This document shows positions 8,129 to 16,019 of a stretch of 64,000 nt of DNA, in pieces; position 1 is the first letter of the stretch, and each line of letters starts with the position of its first letter. The stretch is taken from assembly GCA_007988785.1 (NCBI GenBank), contig BJUU01000004.1:124001-188000 (forward strand), written 5' to 3'. Source of the stretch: Agrococcus baldri (lineage in GTDB: Bacteria > Actinomycetota > Actinomycetes > Actinomycetales > Microbacteriaceae). The position numbers and the translations under genes are program-made. The notes under the pieces were generated by a model that saw nothing but the letters and a program-made list of their open reading frames with translations, was not told the DNA's origin and did not search any database.

Positions 8129-8689
8129 GTGAGTGCACTCCGCGAGCGCCTCCGCGCGCTGCCCACCTTCCCCGAGACCATGCCGAGCCTCGACGCCGAG
8201 GCCGTGCCGACGCATCCGCTCGCGCTCTTCACCGATTGGCTCGACGACGCGATCGGCAGCGGCGAGCGGCAGCCGAGCGCCTTCGCGCTCAGCACGATCG
8301 GCGACGACGGAGCGCCCGCGAGCCGCACGCTGATCGTCAAGGACGTCGACGAGCGCGGCATCCAGTTCTCGTCGAACCGCGGCTCGCGCAAGGCGGGCGA
8401 GCTCGAGCGCAACCCGGTGGCGACGGCGCTGTTCTTCTGGCGTCCGCTCGGCCGCCAGGTCGAGGTCTCGGGCTTCGTCACCGAGCTGGGGGCGGATGCG
8501 TCTGCCGCAGACTGGCGGGAACGCCCCAGCTACGCCGGCGAGCCCAACCCCGACTGGGTGCTGTGGGCGCTGGAGCCGACGCGGTTCGTCTTCCTGCAGG
8601 CGACGCTCGACCGCAAGCACGTGCGGGTCGAGTACCTGCGCGACGGCGACGGCTGGAACCACCGGCAGCCGACGACGCCCGCCGGCTGA
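8129..8689 (+). CDS. pyridoxamine 5'-phosphate oxidase family protein (PdxH-like)
   Basis: FMN-binding split-barrel protein of 186 aa. PSAFALSTIGDDGAPASRTLIVKDVDERGIQFSSN (in segments) is the FMN-binding strand pair of PdxH, and the N-terminal domain has the DPLALFTDWLDDAI-like helix. The C-terminal segment (DRKHVRVEYLRDGDGWNHRQ) resembles the PdxH tail, but the canonical RLSP motif is not obvious, so it may act on another pyridoxine-like or flavin substrate. The frame is open 10 codons upstream, but GTG 8129 has TAGGGT exactly 7 nt before it and was chosen. Its TGA overlaps the next ATG by one base. Confidence 0.8.
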   Translation: MSALRERLRALPTFPETMPSLDAEAVPTHPLALFTDWLDDAIGSGERQPSAFALSTIGDDGAPASRTLIVKDVDERGIQFSSNRGSRKAGELERNPVATALFFWRPLGRQVEVSGFVTELGADASAADWRERPSYAGEPNPDWVLWALEPTRFVFLQATLDRKHVRVEYLRDGDGWNHRQPTTPAG

Positions 8690-9309
8690 TGGCGGAGGGC
8701 ACCGTCACGGTCGCTCGCGGCGACGAGCTCGGCGAGGCGTACCGGCGGCGCATCACCGAGATCTACGTGCGCGCCTTCGCCGACGACTTCCGGGCGTTCT
8801 CGCGCGACACGACGAAGCTCGCCGATGCCTTCGAGCACATGCTGCTGCTCGAGCGCTTCCACGTGGCGCTGCTCGACGGCGACCCCGCGGGCCTGGCCTC
8901 GCTCACCGAGGGCGACGAGCAGCTGTTCGCGCCGGATGCGCGGCGGATCCGCCGCTACCTCGGGCCGCTGCGGGGACGGCTCGCGACCTCGGTGATCCGC
9001 CGCTGGTTCATGGCGGTCGGCGACGAGGCGCGGCCGGGTCGCGGCGAGATCGGCTTCGTCGCGACCGAGCCCGCCTTCCAGGGGCGCGGCGTCGCGACCG
9101 CACTGCTGCGGCACCTGATCGCCCAGCCCGGCTACGACGAGTTCGTGCTCGAGGACATCAAGGACACGAACGCGGCGGCGCTGGCCGTCTACGCCAAGCA
9201 CGGCTTCGAGATCTATAGGCGCCGCCCGCAGCGCTTCGCGCGCGCGGCCGGCTTCACCGAGCTCGTGTCGATGCGGCGGGCGGCGGGCGAGGCCCCCGAA
9301 CCCGGATGA
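8689..9309 (+). CDS. GNAT-family N-acetyltransferase, 206 aa
   Basis: The translation contains EIGFVATEPAFQGRGVATALLRHLI, where the QGRGVA segment is the acetyl-CoA pyrophosphate loop (R/Q-x-x-G-x-G/A) of GNAT enzymes, followed by NAAALAVYAKHGFE, the conserved 'friend or cousin' strand. Substrate is unknown. ATG 8689 overlaps the stop of the PdxH-like gene (TGATG), so the two are translationally coupled and probably act in the same process or are at least co-expressed. Confidence 0.85.
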   Translation: MAEGTVTVARGDELGEAYRRRITEIYVRAFADDFRAFSRDTTKLADAFEHMLLLERFHVALLDGDPAGLASLTEGDEQLFAPDARRIRRYLGPLRGRLATSVIRRWFMAVGDEARPGRGEIGFVATEPAFQGRGVATALLRHLIAQPGYDEFVLEDIKDTNAAALAVYAKHGFEIYRRRPQRFARAAGFTELVSMRRAAGEAPEPG

Positions 9310-9360
9310 TTCCTCGCGCGGACTCTGGACCGCGGTGACGGCTGCCAAGGGTAGACGTCG

Positions 9361-9407
9361 CCTTTCCAGGCCCTGGAGAAGCGCGGCCGGGGCCGACCTG
9401 GAAGGGG
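9361..9407. terminator. inverted repeat between convergent genes, possible terminator
   Basis: CCTTTCCAGG (9361-9370) pairs with CCTGGAAGGG (9397-9406) with one mismatch, and CCAGGCCCTGG sits inside the left half. The hairpin lies between the ends of the rightward GNAT gene and the leftward LLM gene. No T-run is present, so intrinsic termination is uncertain. Confidence 0.4.
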
Positions 9408-9462
9408 CTCAGAAGCGTCGCAGGTCGTGGCGGTACGCCGCAGCCGGCGCCTGCCGCGAACG

Positions 9463-10329
9463 CTAGCTGCGAAGCCCGAGCTCGCCCGCGAGCGCCTCGA
9501 GGTGCGGCAGCGGGTCCTCGCGCCGCGGCAGCACCTGCACGCAGACGTGGTCGGCGCCGGCGTCGAGGTGCCCCCGCACGGCGGCCGCGAGCTCGGCGGG
9601 CGTGCCGTGCGGCGCGAGCGCATCGACGGCGGCATCCGTCGCCCCGTCGTCGAGCTCGGCGGCCGTGAAGCCGTGCGACTCGAGCGTGCGCCGGTAGTTC
9701 GACAGCGCCAGGTAGTGCTCGAGGAACCTGCGGCCCGCCGCGCGCGCCGCCGCCGCATCGGTGCCGGGCACCAGCCGCTGCTCGGGCGCGATCAGCGGGC
9801 CGGCGCCGAGCCTCTCGCGCGCGAAGCGCGTGTGCTCGGGCGTCGTCATGTACGGATGCGTGCCCGCGGCCCGCTCGGACGCGAGGGCCAGGGTGCGCGG
9901 CCCGAGAGCCGAGATGATGCGCCGCGCCACCGGCACGCCCTCGGCGTCGAGCACGTCGAGGTAGTCGACGAGCGCCGCGAAGGGCTTGCGGTAGTCGTCG
10001 TTCGTCTCGCGGTGCCCGATGCCGATGCCGAGCAGGAAGCGGCCCGGATGTGTCTGCTCGAGCCGGTGGAAGGATGCGGCCACCTCGGCCGCCGGCGCCG
10101 TCCAGATGTTCACGATGCCGGTCGCGACCATGATGCGCTCGGTCGCCTCGAGCAGCTGCTGCGCGCCGCGCAGCTCGGCCGCGGGCGAGCCGCCGATCCA
10201 GACCGTGCCGTAGCCGAGCCGCTCGGCGCCCGCCGCGAGCTCGGGCGTCAGCAGGTCGCCGCCGCGCCAGAGTCCGAGGCGGCCGAGGTCGGGCGTGGCA
10301 GGAGCGGTCGACGTCATCGTGGTTCCCAT
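9463..10329 (-). CDS. LLM-class (luciferase-like, F420-dependent type) oxidoreductase
   Basis: Soluble 288-aa TIM-barrel protein. VATGIVNIWTAPAAEVAASF, HPGRFLLGIGIGHRE and the closing LDAGADHVCVQVL are the typical strands of actinobacterial 'TIGR03620' F420-dependent LLM oxidoreductases. The GIGHRE loop and the Tyr/Met-rich YMTTPEHTRFARE segment fit this family. It likely reduces an unknown substrate with F420H2 or FMNH2. Two ATGs are possible (10329 and 10317); the longer is given. A TACGGT on the minus strand near 10358 is a possible -10 for a short-leader mRNA. Confidence 0.8.
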   Translation of the reverse strand: MGTTMTSTAPATPDLGRLGLWRGGDLLTPELAAGAERLGYGTVWIGGSPAAELRGAQQLLEATERIMVATGIVNIWTAPAAEVAASFHRLEQTHPGRFLLGIGIGHRETNDDYRKPFAALVDYLDVLDAEGVPVARRIISALGPRTLALASERAAGTHPYMTTPEHTRFARERLGAGPLIAPEQRLVPGTDAAAARAAGRRFLEHYLALSNYRRTLESHGFTAAELDDGATDAAVDALAPHGTPAELAAAVRGHLDAGADHVCVQVLPRREDPLPHLEALAGELGLRS

Positions 10330-10440
10330 CTGCAGGTGTCGCGGGCACTGCCACCGTATCGAGGAGCATCGCGACGCCCGTCGGCCGCGCGAGCGCTGCC
10401 GGGCTGCCCGCGACCCGCGACCCTGCGCTGCGCTGCCGCG

Positions 10441-12744
10441 CTACCCGCTCCCCCGCACCGCGTCGACCAGCTCGTCGGCCCACGGGCTCGCTGCGTCGAC
10501 GTACGCCGCCGGCTGCCCGATCGGCGCCGGCACCGTCACCGTCTGCCCGCCCTCGACGAGCTCACCGGTGAACAGGTGCCGCCACTGCCCCGGCGGCAGC
10601 GTCACCGCCACCTCGTCTGCCCCGGGGCGCAGCACCGGCGCGACGAGCACGTCGTCGCCGAGGAAGAACTGCGTGTCGACCTCCGCCGCCGCCGTGCCCG
10701 GAGCCACGAGCCAGCCGTGCCGCATCACCGGCAGCCCGGTGCGCACCGCCTCGTCGAGCACCTCGGCGCGATACCCCGCGAGCGCCGCGAACACCCGCGT
10801 CATCGCCGCCAGGTGGCTCGCCACCGCCGCGTCCTCGTCGGGCTGCAGGTTCGCCGCCGGCCGGTTCGTCTCGTGCGTGCGCATCATCGGGCCGAAGGCG
10901 GCGAGCTCGGCCCAGCGCTGCAGCAGCTCTGGGCTGCGCACGTAGTCGTGCACGCGCGCGTCGATCGAGGTGTAGCCGCCCAGGTCGCTGTGCACGACCG
11001 GCCAGCCCGAGACGCCGGCCGAGAGGGTGCCCAGCAGCGCCGACTCGAGCCCGTCCTCGCGGCCGAAGTCGACCAGCTGATCGCCCGTCCACGCGAGCGC
11101 CGGCGTGGCGCCCAGCGACCCTGCCCGGAACCACGTGACGCACTCCGGCTCGCCCGCGCGCCGGCACGCATCCGCCACCGTCTCCATCCACAGCCGCGGC
11201 CAGGCGTTGTGCAGCTCGGCGGCCGAGCCCTCGTGCAGCGCGGCGTCGAACGGCAGCCCCTCGGCGAAGTCGGCCATGAAGCCGTCGACGCCTTCGCCGA
11301 GCACCTCCTCGGCGATCACCTCGGCGAACCAGTCGCGGGCGGCCGGGTTCGTCAGGTCGACGAGGTAGGCGGTGAAGCCGCCCTGGTCGATGCCGTACGG
11401 CTGCCCGGATGCGTCGCGCACGAGCAGCTGCGCGTCGCGCGCCTCGGCGTAGAGGTTGCGGATGCCCGGGTCGCCCTTGGGCGCGGCGTCGACGAGGAAG
11501 GGGTTGACGTAGCTCGTGACGCGCGTGCCCTCGGCGTGCAGCTCGTCGACGAGCCGCTGCCAGTCGGGGTAGCGGGTGCGGTCGAGCTGCCACGTCCACC
11601 ACAGCCGCTCACCGAAGTCGGTGGTGCGCTGCCCCACCCAGTCCTGCAGCCACACGCCCGCGATCTCGGTGCCGGCCTCGCGCAGCGCGGCGACGCGCTC
11701 GCGCACGGCGTCGCTGCCGCCCTGCGCGCCGACGAGCATGCCGTGCTGCGTCCAGTCGGCGATCGGCCGGCGCTCGTCGCCCTCGTGCAGCGCGGCGACG
11801 ACGGCCGCGGGCGTGTCGCCGCCGGCGAGCTCGACGGTGACGGATGGGTTCCACACCTCGACGCCGACGCGCCCTGGCGCGCTCAGGTCGGCGACGGCGA
11901 AGGCGTGGGCGGCTGCCGAGCCGGGGGCGACGCGCAGGCCGCGCAGGTCGTCGGTGGCGAAGCTGGGCCAGGCGGCGTAGGTCATGAGATCCGTGCCGCC
12001 GGCGGCGTGGTTGGTGAGGTCGGCGAGGAGCGAGAGCGGCTGCAGCCCGCGGCCGACGCCCTGCTCGCGCACGAGCAGCGGGATGACGCGGCCGTCGAGG
12101 TCGAAGTCGGTGAACTGCTCGCCGAAGCCGTGCACGCCCGCGCGCTCGGTGCGCCCGGAGTGCAGGGCGACCGAGGTCGCGGCGGGCACGGAGGCCGCCA
12201 TCGTCACGCGCGCGCCGTCGTCGACGATCGCGAGCTCGTAGGGGGTCTCGTGCGCGCCGGCGCGCAGTCGCCCCTCGAGCGTCCAGCCCTCGGCCGTCGG
12301 TGTGACGGCGTCGATCGTCTGCTCGCTCCAGACCCGGTCGCGGTGCACGGCGGGCCAGAAGTAGCCGCGGTGCTCCTGCACGTCGAGGGTGCCGGTCGCG
12401 GCGGTCAGGAAGGCGCGGCCGGGCTCGCTCGCCCACACGAGCGCACCGTCGCGCAGCACCCGCACGGCGTCGCCGCTCACCTGCAGCGCCGCCGCGCCCG
12501 ACTCGCCCTCGAAGGGCGCCGCGACCTCGAGCGCGCCGACCGCGATCGGCGCGACGTCGTCGGCGGGCAGACGGGCGAGCTGCACGCCGACCGCACCGAT
12601 GCCGAGCACGAGCAGAGCCGCGGCACCGAGCGCGATGCCGCGCAGGATGCGGCGCGTGCGCGGGCGCGGGCGCGAGTGCGGGCGGGCGCGGGCGCGGCGG
12701 CTCGTCCCGGCGGGACGCGCCGCGGCCTCCCCGTCCCCGAGCAT
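10441..12744 (-). CDS. membrane-anchored GH31 glycosidase, sulfoquinovosidase-like, 767 aa
   Basis: Residues about 30-60 are a basic stretch and one transmembrane helix, so the catalytic part should face the outside. The GH31 domain has the nucleophile in MADFAE (D492) and acid/base in WTGDQ (D555). In E. coli YihQ, sulfoquinovose is recognised by Q288, R301, W304 and Y508; the same spacing is seen here in LQDW (Q367), GERLWW (R380, W383) and LGGYTS (Y591, 36 residues after the acid/base as in YihQ). This suggests cleavage of sulfoquinovosyl glycerides rather than maltosides. YihQ itself is cytosolic and about 680 aa, so the anchor is unusual. It is the last gene of a three-gene operon; its ATG overlaps the stop of the lipid kinase. 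Confidence 0.8.
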   Translation of the reverse strand: MLGDGEAAARPAGTSRRARARPHSRPRPRTRRILRGIALGAAALLVLGIGAVGVQLARLPADDVAPIAVGALEVAAPFEGESGAAALQVSGDAVRVLRDGALVWASEPGRAFLTAATGTLDVQEHRGYFWPAVHRDRVWSEQTIDAVTPTAEGWTLEGRLRAGAHETPYELAIVDDGARVTMAASVPAATSVALHSGRTERAGVHGFGEQFTDFDLDGRVIPLLVREQGVGRGLQPLSLLADLTNHAAGGTDLMTYAAWPSFATDDLRGLRVAPGSAAAHAFAVADLSAPGRVGVEVWNPSVTVELAGGDTPAAVVAALHEGDERRPIADWTQHGMLVGAQGGSDAVRERVAALREAGTEIAGVWLQDWVGQRTTDFGERLWWTWQLDRTRYPDWQRLVDELHAEGTRVTSYVNPFLVDAAPKGDPGIRNLYAEARDAQLLVRDASGQPYGIDQGGFTAYLVDLTNPAARDWFAEVIAEEVLGEGVDGFMADFAEGLPFDAALHEGSAAELHNAWPRLWMETVADACRRAGEPECVTWFRAGSLGATPALAWTGDQLVDFGREDGLESALLGTLSAGVSGWPVVHSDLGGYTSIDARVHDYVRSPELLQRWAELAAFGPMMRTHETNRPAANLQPDEDAAVASHLAAMTRVFAALAGYRAEVLDEAVRTGLPVMRHGWLVAPGTAAAEVDTQFFLGDDVLVAPVLRPGADEVAVTLPPGQWRHLFTGELVEGGQTVTVPAPIGQPAAYVDAASPWADELVDAVRGSG

Positions 12745-13706
12745 CAGCGCGCGACCTGCGGCACGAGCATGGTCAGGGCGCCCGGGCGCACGGTCACCGT
12801 CGCCGAGCCGGTGCCGATGCGCTCGCCGTCGGCGTAGACGACGAGGCCCGGCGCCTCAACGCGCACGCTCGTCGCGCGGAGCGCGGTGGCCTCGGGCCGC
12901 TCGAGGTGGCGGCCGGCGAGCAGCAGCGGGAACAGCCGCAGCAGCCGGATGCGCGAGAGCGGGCCGACGTGGGTGACGTCGAGCTGCCCGTCGTCGGGCA
13001 GCGAGTCGGGGCAGATCGGCATGCCGCCGCCGTAGCTGCCGGTGTTGCCGATGGCGATGAGCGTGCCGGGTCGCGCCCGCGCGGGGCCGTCGTCGACGGC
13101 GACGCGGAACGGCACCGGCCGCAGCCGCGCGAGCTCGATGAGCAGCGCGAGGTAGTAGCGGGCGCGTCCGCGCGGCCAGCGCAGCCGGTTCGTGCGGTCG
13201 CTCACCCGGGCGTCGAAGCCCATCGCGACGACCGTGAGGAAGTGCGCGGCGGCATCCGCCGTCTCGACCCGGCCGACGTCGATCGGTCGCGGCCGGCCCT
13301 GCAGCGCGAGCGCGGCGGCCTCGGCGGCGTGCGAGGGGCCGATCGGCACGCCGATGGCGCGCGCGAAGTCGTTGCCGGTGCCGGCGGGCACGAGCGCGAT
13401 GGGCACGCCGCAGCCGACGAGCGCGTCGAGCAGGGTCGACAGGGTGCCGTCGCCGCCGATGATCACGAGCGCCGCGGGTCGCGCCGCGACGGCCGCGGCG
13501 GCCAGCTGCCGCGACTGCTCGACCGAGCTGCCGACCGAGACGAGCACCTCGGCGCCGAGCTCGCGCAGGCGCGCGACCACCGCATCCGCCGCGTCGCGCC
13601 CGCGGCCCCGGCCCGAGACGGGGTTGACGAGCACGGCGATGCGGGCGGATGCGCCGGCGCCGACAGGTGCGCCGGCGGCGGCTGCGTCGGCGGCGGGGTC
13701 AGCCAT
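12744..13706 (-). CDS. diacylglycerol/sphingosine kinase-like lipid kinase (YegS/DagK type)
   Basis: Cytosolic or membrane-peripheral kinase of 320 aa that phosphorylates a lipid hydroxyl, most often diacylglycerol. The nucleotide-binding motif IGGDGTLS and the following VPAGTGNDFARAIG are diagnostic for the DAGK catalytic domain; the C-terminal half (YVADG-like VVYADGERIG) is the usual beta-sandwich. It overlaps the upstream AGPS-like gene by 8 bp and the downstream GH31 gene by 1 bp, so the three are co-translated. The context (AGPS-like enzyme, GlpD divergent) points to glycerolipid metabolism. Confidence 0.85.
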   Translation of the reverse strand: MADPAADAAAAGAPVGAGASARIAVLVNPVSGRGRGRDAADAVVARLRELGAEVLVSVGSSVEQSRQLAAAAVAARPAALVIIGGDGTLSTLLDALVGCGVPIALVPAGTGNDFARAIGVPIGPSHAAEAAALALQGRPRPIDVGRVETADAAAHFLTVVAMGFDARVSDRTNRLRWPRGRARYYLALLIELARLRPVPFRVAVDDGPARARPGTLIAIGNTGSYGGGMPICPDSLPDDGQLDVTHVGPLSRIRLLRLFPLLLAGRHLERPEATALRATSVRVEAPGLVVYADGERIGTGSATVTVRPGALTMLVPQVAR

Positions 13707-15390
13707 GCCGGCCCGCGGCGCCGTCGGCGATGAGCACGCCAGGGTTGAGGATGCCGGCGGGGTCGAGCTCGGCCTTCACGGCGCGCAGCACGCGGATGCC
13801 GAGCTCGCCGATCTCGCGCTCGAGCCACGGTTGGTGGTCGCGGCCGATGGCGTGGTGGTGGGTGATGGTGCCGCCGCCGTCGACGATCGCGTCGCTCGCG
13901 CGCCGCTTGGCGCGCTCCCAGGCCGCGAGCCGGTCGCCGCCGAGCCCCGCGACGATCGTGAAGTAGAGCGACGCGCCGGTGGGGTAGATGTGCGAGATGT
14001 GGCAGAGCACGAGCGACTTCGCGCCCTCCTCGGCGAGCCCGGCGGTGATCGCCTCGGTGACGGCGCGCTTGAGCGCGGCGAGGTTCGCCCAGGTGGTGGC
14101 GGTCTCGAGCGTCTCGCAGAACACGCCCGCATCGAGCAGCGCGTCGCGCAGGTAGGGGGCGTTGAAGCGGCCCCGCTCCCAGTCGAGGGCGGGCTGCTCG
14201 CCGATGCGGCTGCCGCCGGCGGCCTCGAGCACGGCGGCGGTGCGGGCGCGGCGCTCGGCCGCGACCTCCGGCTCGCCCTCGAAGAGCGTGACGGCGCTGC
14301 AGCCGGAGGCGAGCGCCTTGCCGATCCTGCCGTGCTGGGCGAGGCTGACGGCGGTCTCGGCCTCGTCGGAGAGCCGGATGACCGTCGGCCCGGTCACCGC
14401 CTGACCGCCGCCCAGCTGCGCCACCCGGCGCAGCGCCTCGGCGCCGGACGCGAAGTCGGGGAACCGCCACGCCTCGGCGAGCCGGGCCGCCGGCAGCGGG
14501 TGCACGCGCAGCCGCACGGCGGTGATGACGCCGAGCGCGCCCTCGGAGCCGAGGAAGAGCTGCACGAGGTCGGGGCCGGCGGCCGAGCCGGGGGCGCGGC
14601 CGAGGTCGAGCTCGCCGCTCGGCGTGACGACGCGCAGCCCCGTCACCATGGTGTCGAAGCGGCCGTAGCCGGCCGACGACTGCCCCGAGGAGCGGGTGGC
14701 GGCGAAGCCGCCGATGGTCGCGTAGCGGAAGCTCTGCGGGTAGTGCCCGAGCTCGAAGCCGCGCGCGGCGAGCGCCGCCTCGGCGTCGGGGCCGGTGGTG
14801 CCGGCGAGCAGGGTCGCCTCGCCGCTCAGCTCGTCGAGCGCGACGAGCCCGCGCATGCGGGTGAGGTCGAGGCTGATGACGGCGGGGCGGCCGCCCGCGA
14901 CGGGGTCGACGCCGCCCACGACGGTCGTGCCGCCGCCGAAGGGCACGACGGCGATGCCGTGCTCGGCGGCGAGGCGCAGGATCGCCGCGACCTGCGCCTC
15001 GGTCTCGGGCGAGACGACGGCGTCGGGCGCCTGCTGCCGCGGCTCGCGGCGGCGCAGCAGGTCGGGGGTCGACCTGCCACCGGCGTGGCGGATGCGCGCC
15101 TCGCGGTCGGTGCGCACGTGGTCGTCGCCGACGATGGCGGCGAGCTCGCCGCGCAGCGCCCGGCCCTCGGCGCCCTCGAGCGCGGAGGGCGAGAGCTCGA
15201 CCTCGTCGATCGCGGGTGCGGGCGCCGGCGTGCGGATGCGGCCGAGCTTGAGCGGCAGCAGCGCGCGCAGCGCGGCGGGCAGCGAGCGCGCCTTCGCGGG
15301 GTCGCCCCAGCCGTCCCAGCGCATCGGGGCAGCGGGCTCGGCCTCGTGCTGCGCGGCGCCCGGATCCGGGACGGCGGTGTCGTCGGTCAT
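13699..15390 (-). CDS. FAD-binding oxidase, alkyl-DHAP synthase-like (AGPS family), 563 aa
   Basis: The PCMH-type FAD-binding domain is clear (VVPFGGGTTVVGGV, GHYPQSFRYATIGGFAATRSSG in pieces, LFLGSEGALGVIT). The C-terminal half has HISHIYPTGASLYFTI and GGTITHHHAIGRDHQPW, which match alkyldihydroxyacetonephosphate synthase, including the HHH histidine cluster. AGPS swaps an acyl for an alkyl chain on DHAP, the first ether-lipid step. Many actinobacterial homologues are of unproved activity. The start ATG 15390 is only 20 bp from the divergent TetR start, with no Shine-Dalgarno; a CACACT hexamer lies 7 nt upstream. Confidence 0.8.
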   Translation of the reverse strand: MTDDTAVPDPGAAQHEAEPAAPMRWDGWGDPAKARSLPAALRALLPLKLGRIRTPAPAPAIDEVELSPSALEGAEGRALRGELAAIVGDDHVRTDREARIRHAGGRSTPDLLRRREPRQQAPDAVVSPETEAQVAAILRLAAEHGIAVVPFGGGTTVVGGVDPVAGGRPAVISLDLTRMRGLVALDELSGEATLLAGTTGPDAEAALAARGFELGHYPQSFRYATIGGFAATRSSGQSSAGYGRFDTMVTGLRVVTPSGELDLGRAPGSAAGPDLVQLFLGSEGALGVITAVRLRVHPLPAARLAEAWRFPDFASGAEALRRVAQLGGGQAVTGPTVIRLSDEAETAVSLAQHGRIGKALASGCSAVTLFEGEPEVAAERRARTAAVLEAAGGSRIGEQPALDWERGRFNAPYLRDALLDAGVFCETLETATTWANLAALKRAVTEAITAGLAEEGAKSLVLCHISHIYPTGASLYFTIVAGLGGDRLAAWERAKRRASDAIVDGGGTITHHHAIGRDHQPWLEREIGELGIRVLRAVKAELDPAGILNPGVLIADGAAGRHG

Positions 15391-15392
15391 GC

Positions 15393-15407
15393 GTTACAGT
15401 GTGACAC
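15393..15407. promoter_or_regulatory. operator/promoter in a 20-bp divergent gap
   Basis: The whole gap between two divergent start codons is 20 bp and holds GTTACA-G-TGTGAC (one mismatch) overlapping the near-palindrome GTGTGACAC. TACAGT (15395-15400) can serve as -10 for the TetR gene. The dyad is the probable TetR binding site; binding there would block both promoters. Confidence 0.6.
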
Positions 15408-15410
15408 ATC

Positions 15411-16019
15411 ATGGCAATCCGTCACGCGAAGGCAGACGAGGCGCAGCCCGCCCCTCCGGCCCTCGACGCGAGCGCGCACCGCATCCTCGATGCGGCCGCC
15501 GAGCTGCTCGCCACCCGTGACACGCGCGCCGTGACGGTCGCCGAGATCGCGCGCCTCGCATCCGTCAGCCGCCCCACCGTCTACCGGCGGTGGCCCGACG
15601 CCGACGCGATCGTGCGGGCGGCGCAGCTGCGGGCGATCACGCAGATCCTCGACGAGCTCGGCCCCGCGCCCACGACGCGGGACGAGATCGTGCGCGACGT
15701 GCTGCGGTTCTCGGCGCGCTTCCGCAGCCACCCGCTGTTCGCGCGGCTGCTCGAGCGCGAGCCCGAGTCGTTCTCGCGCTACGCGCTGCAGCGCATCGGC
15801 GCGAGCCAGCGGGCGATGCTGCACTGGCTCGCCGTCGCGATCGCGGCGGGGCAGCGCGACGGCAGCGTGCGCGCGGGCTCGCCGAGCGACATCGCGGTGA
15901 TGCTGCTGCTCATCGCGCAGGCGGCGATCCTGTCGCACGGGATCGTGACGGCGCTCATCGACGAGCAGCACTGGCAGGCAGAGCTGCGGCACGCGATCGA
16001 TCGGCACCTGGCGCCGTGA
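15411..16019 (+). CDS. TetR/AcrR-family regulator of the GlpD/AGPS locus
   Basis: 202-aa DNA-binding repressor. The helix-turn-helix is in TVAEIARLASVSRPTVYRRWPD (about residues 43-65), as in TetR proteins; the rest is a variable ligand-binding helical domain with a long hydrophobic helix near the end. The start ATG 15411 follows the divergent operator directly, so no leader or Shine-Dalgarno is possible. Its stop TGA is overlapped by the GTG of glpD (GTGA). By position it most likely controls both the AGPS-DagK-GH31 operon and its own operon with glpD. Confidence 0.85.
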   Translation: MAIRHAKADEAQPAPPALDASAHRILDAAAELLATRDTRAVTVAEIARLASVSRPTVYRRWPDADAIVRAAQLRAITQILDELGPAPTTRDEIVRDVLRFSARFRSHPLFARLLEREPESFSRYALQRIGASQRAMLHWLAVAIAAGQRDGSVRAGSPSDIAVMLLLIAQAAILSHGIVTALIDEQHWQAELRHAIDRHLAP

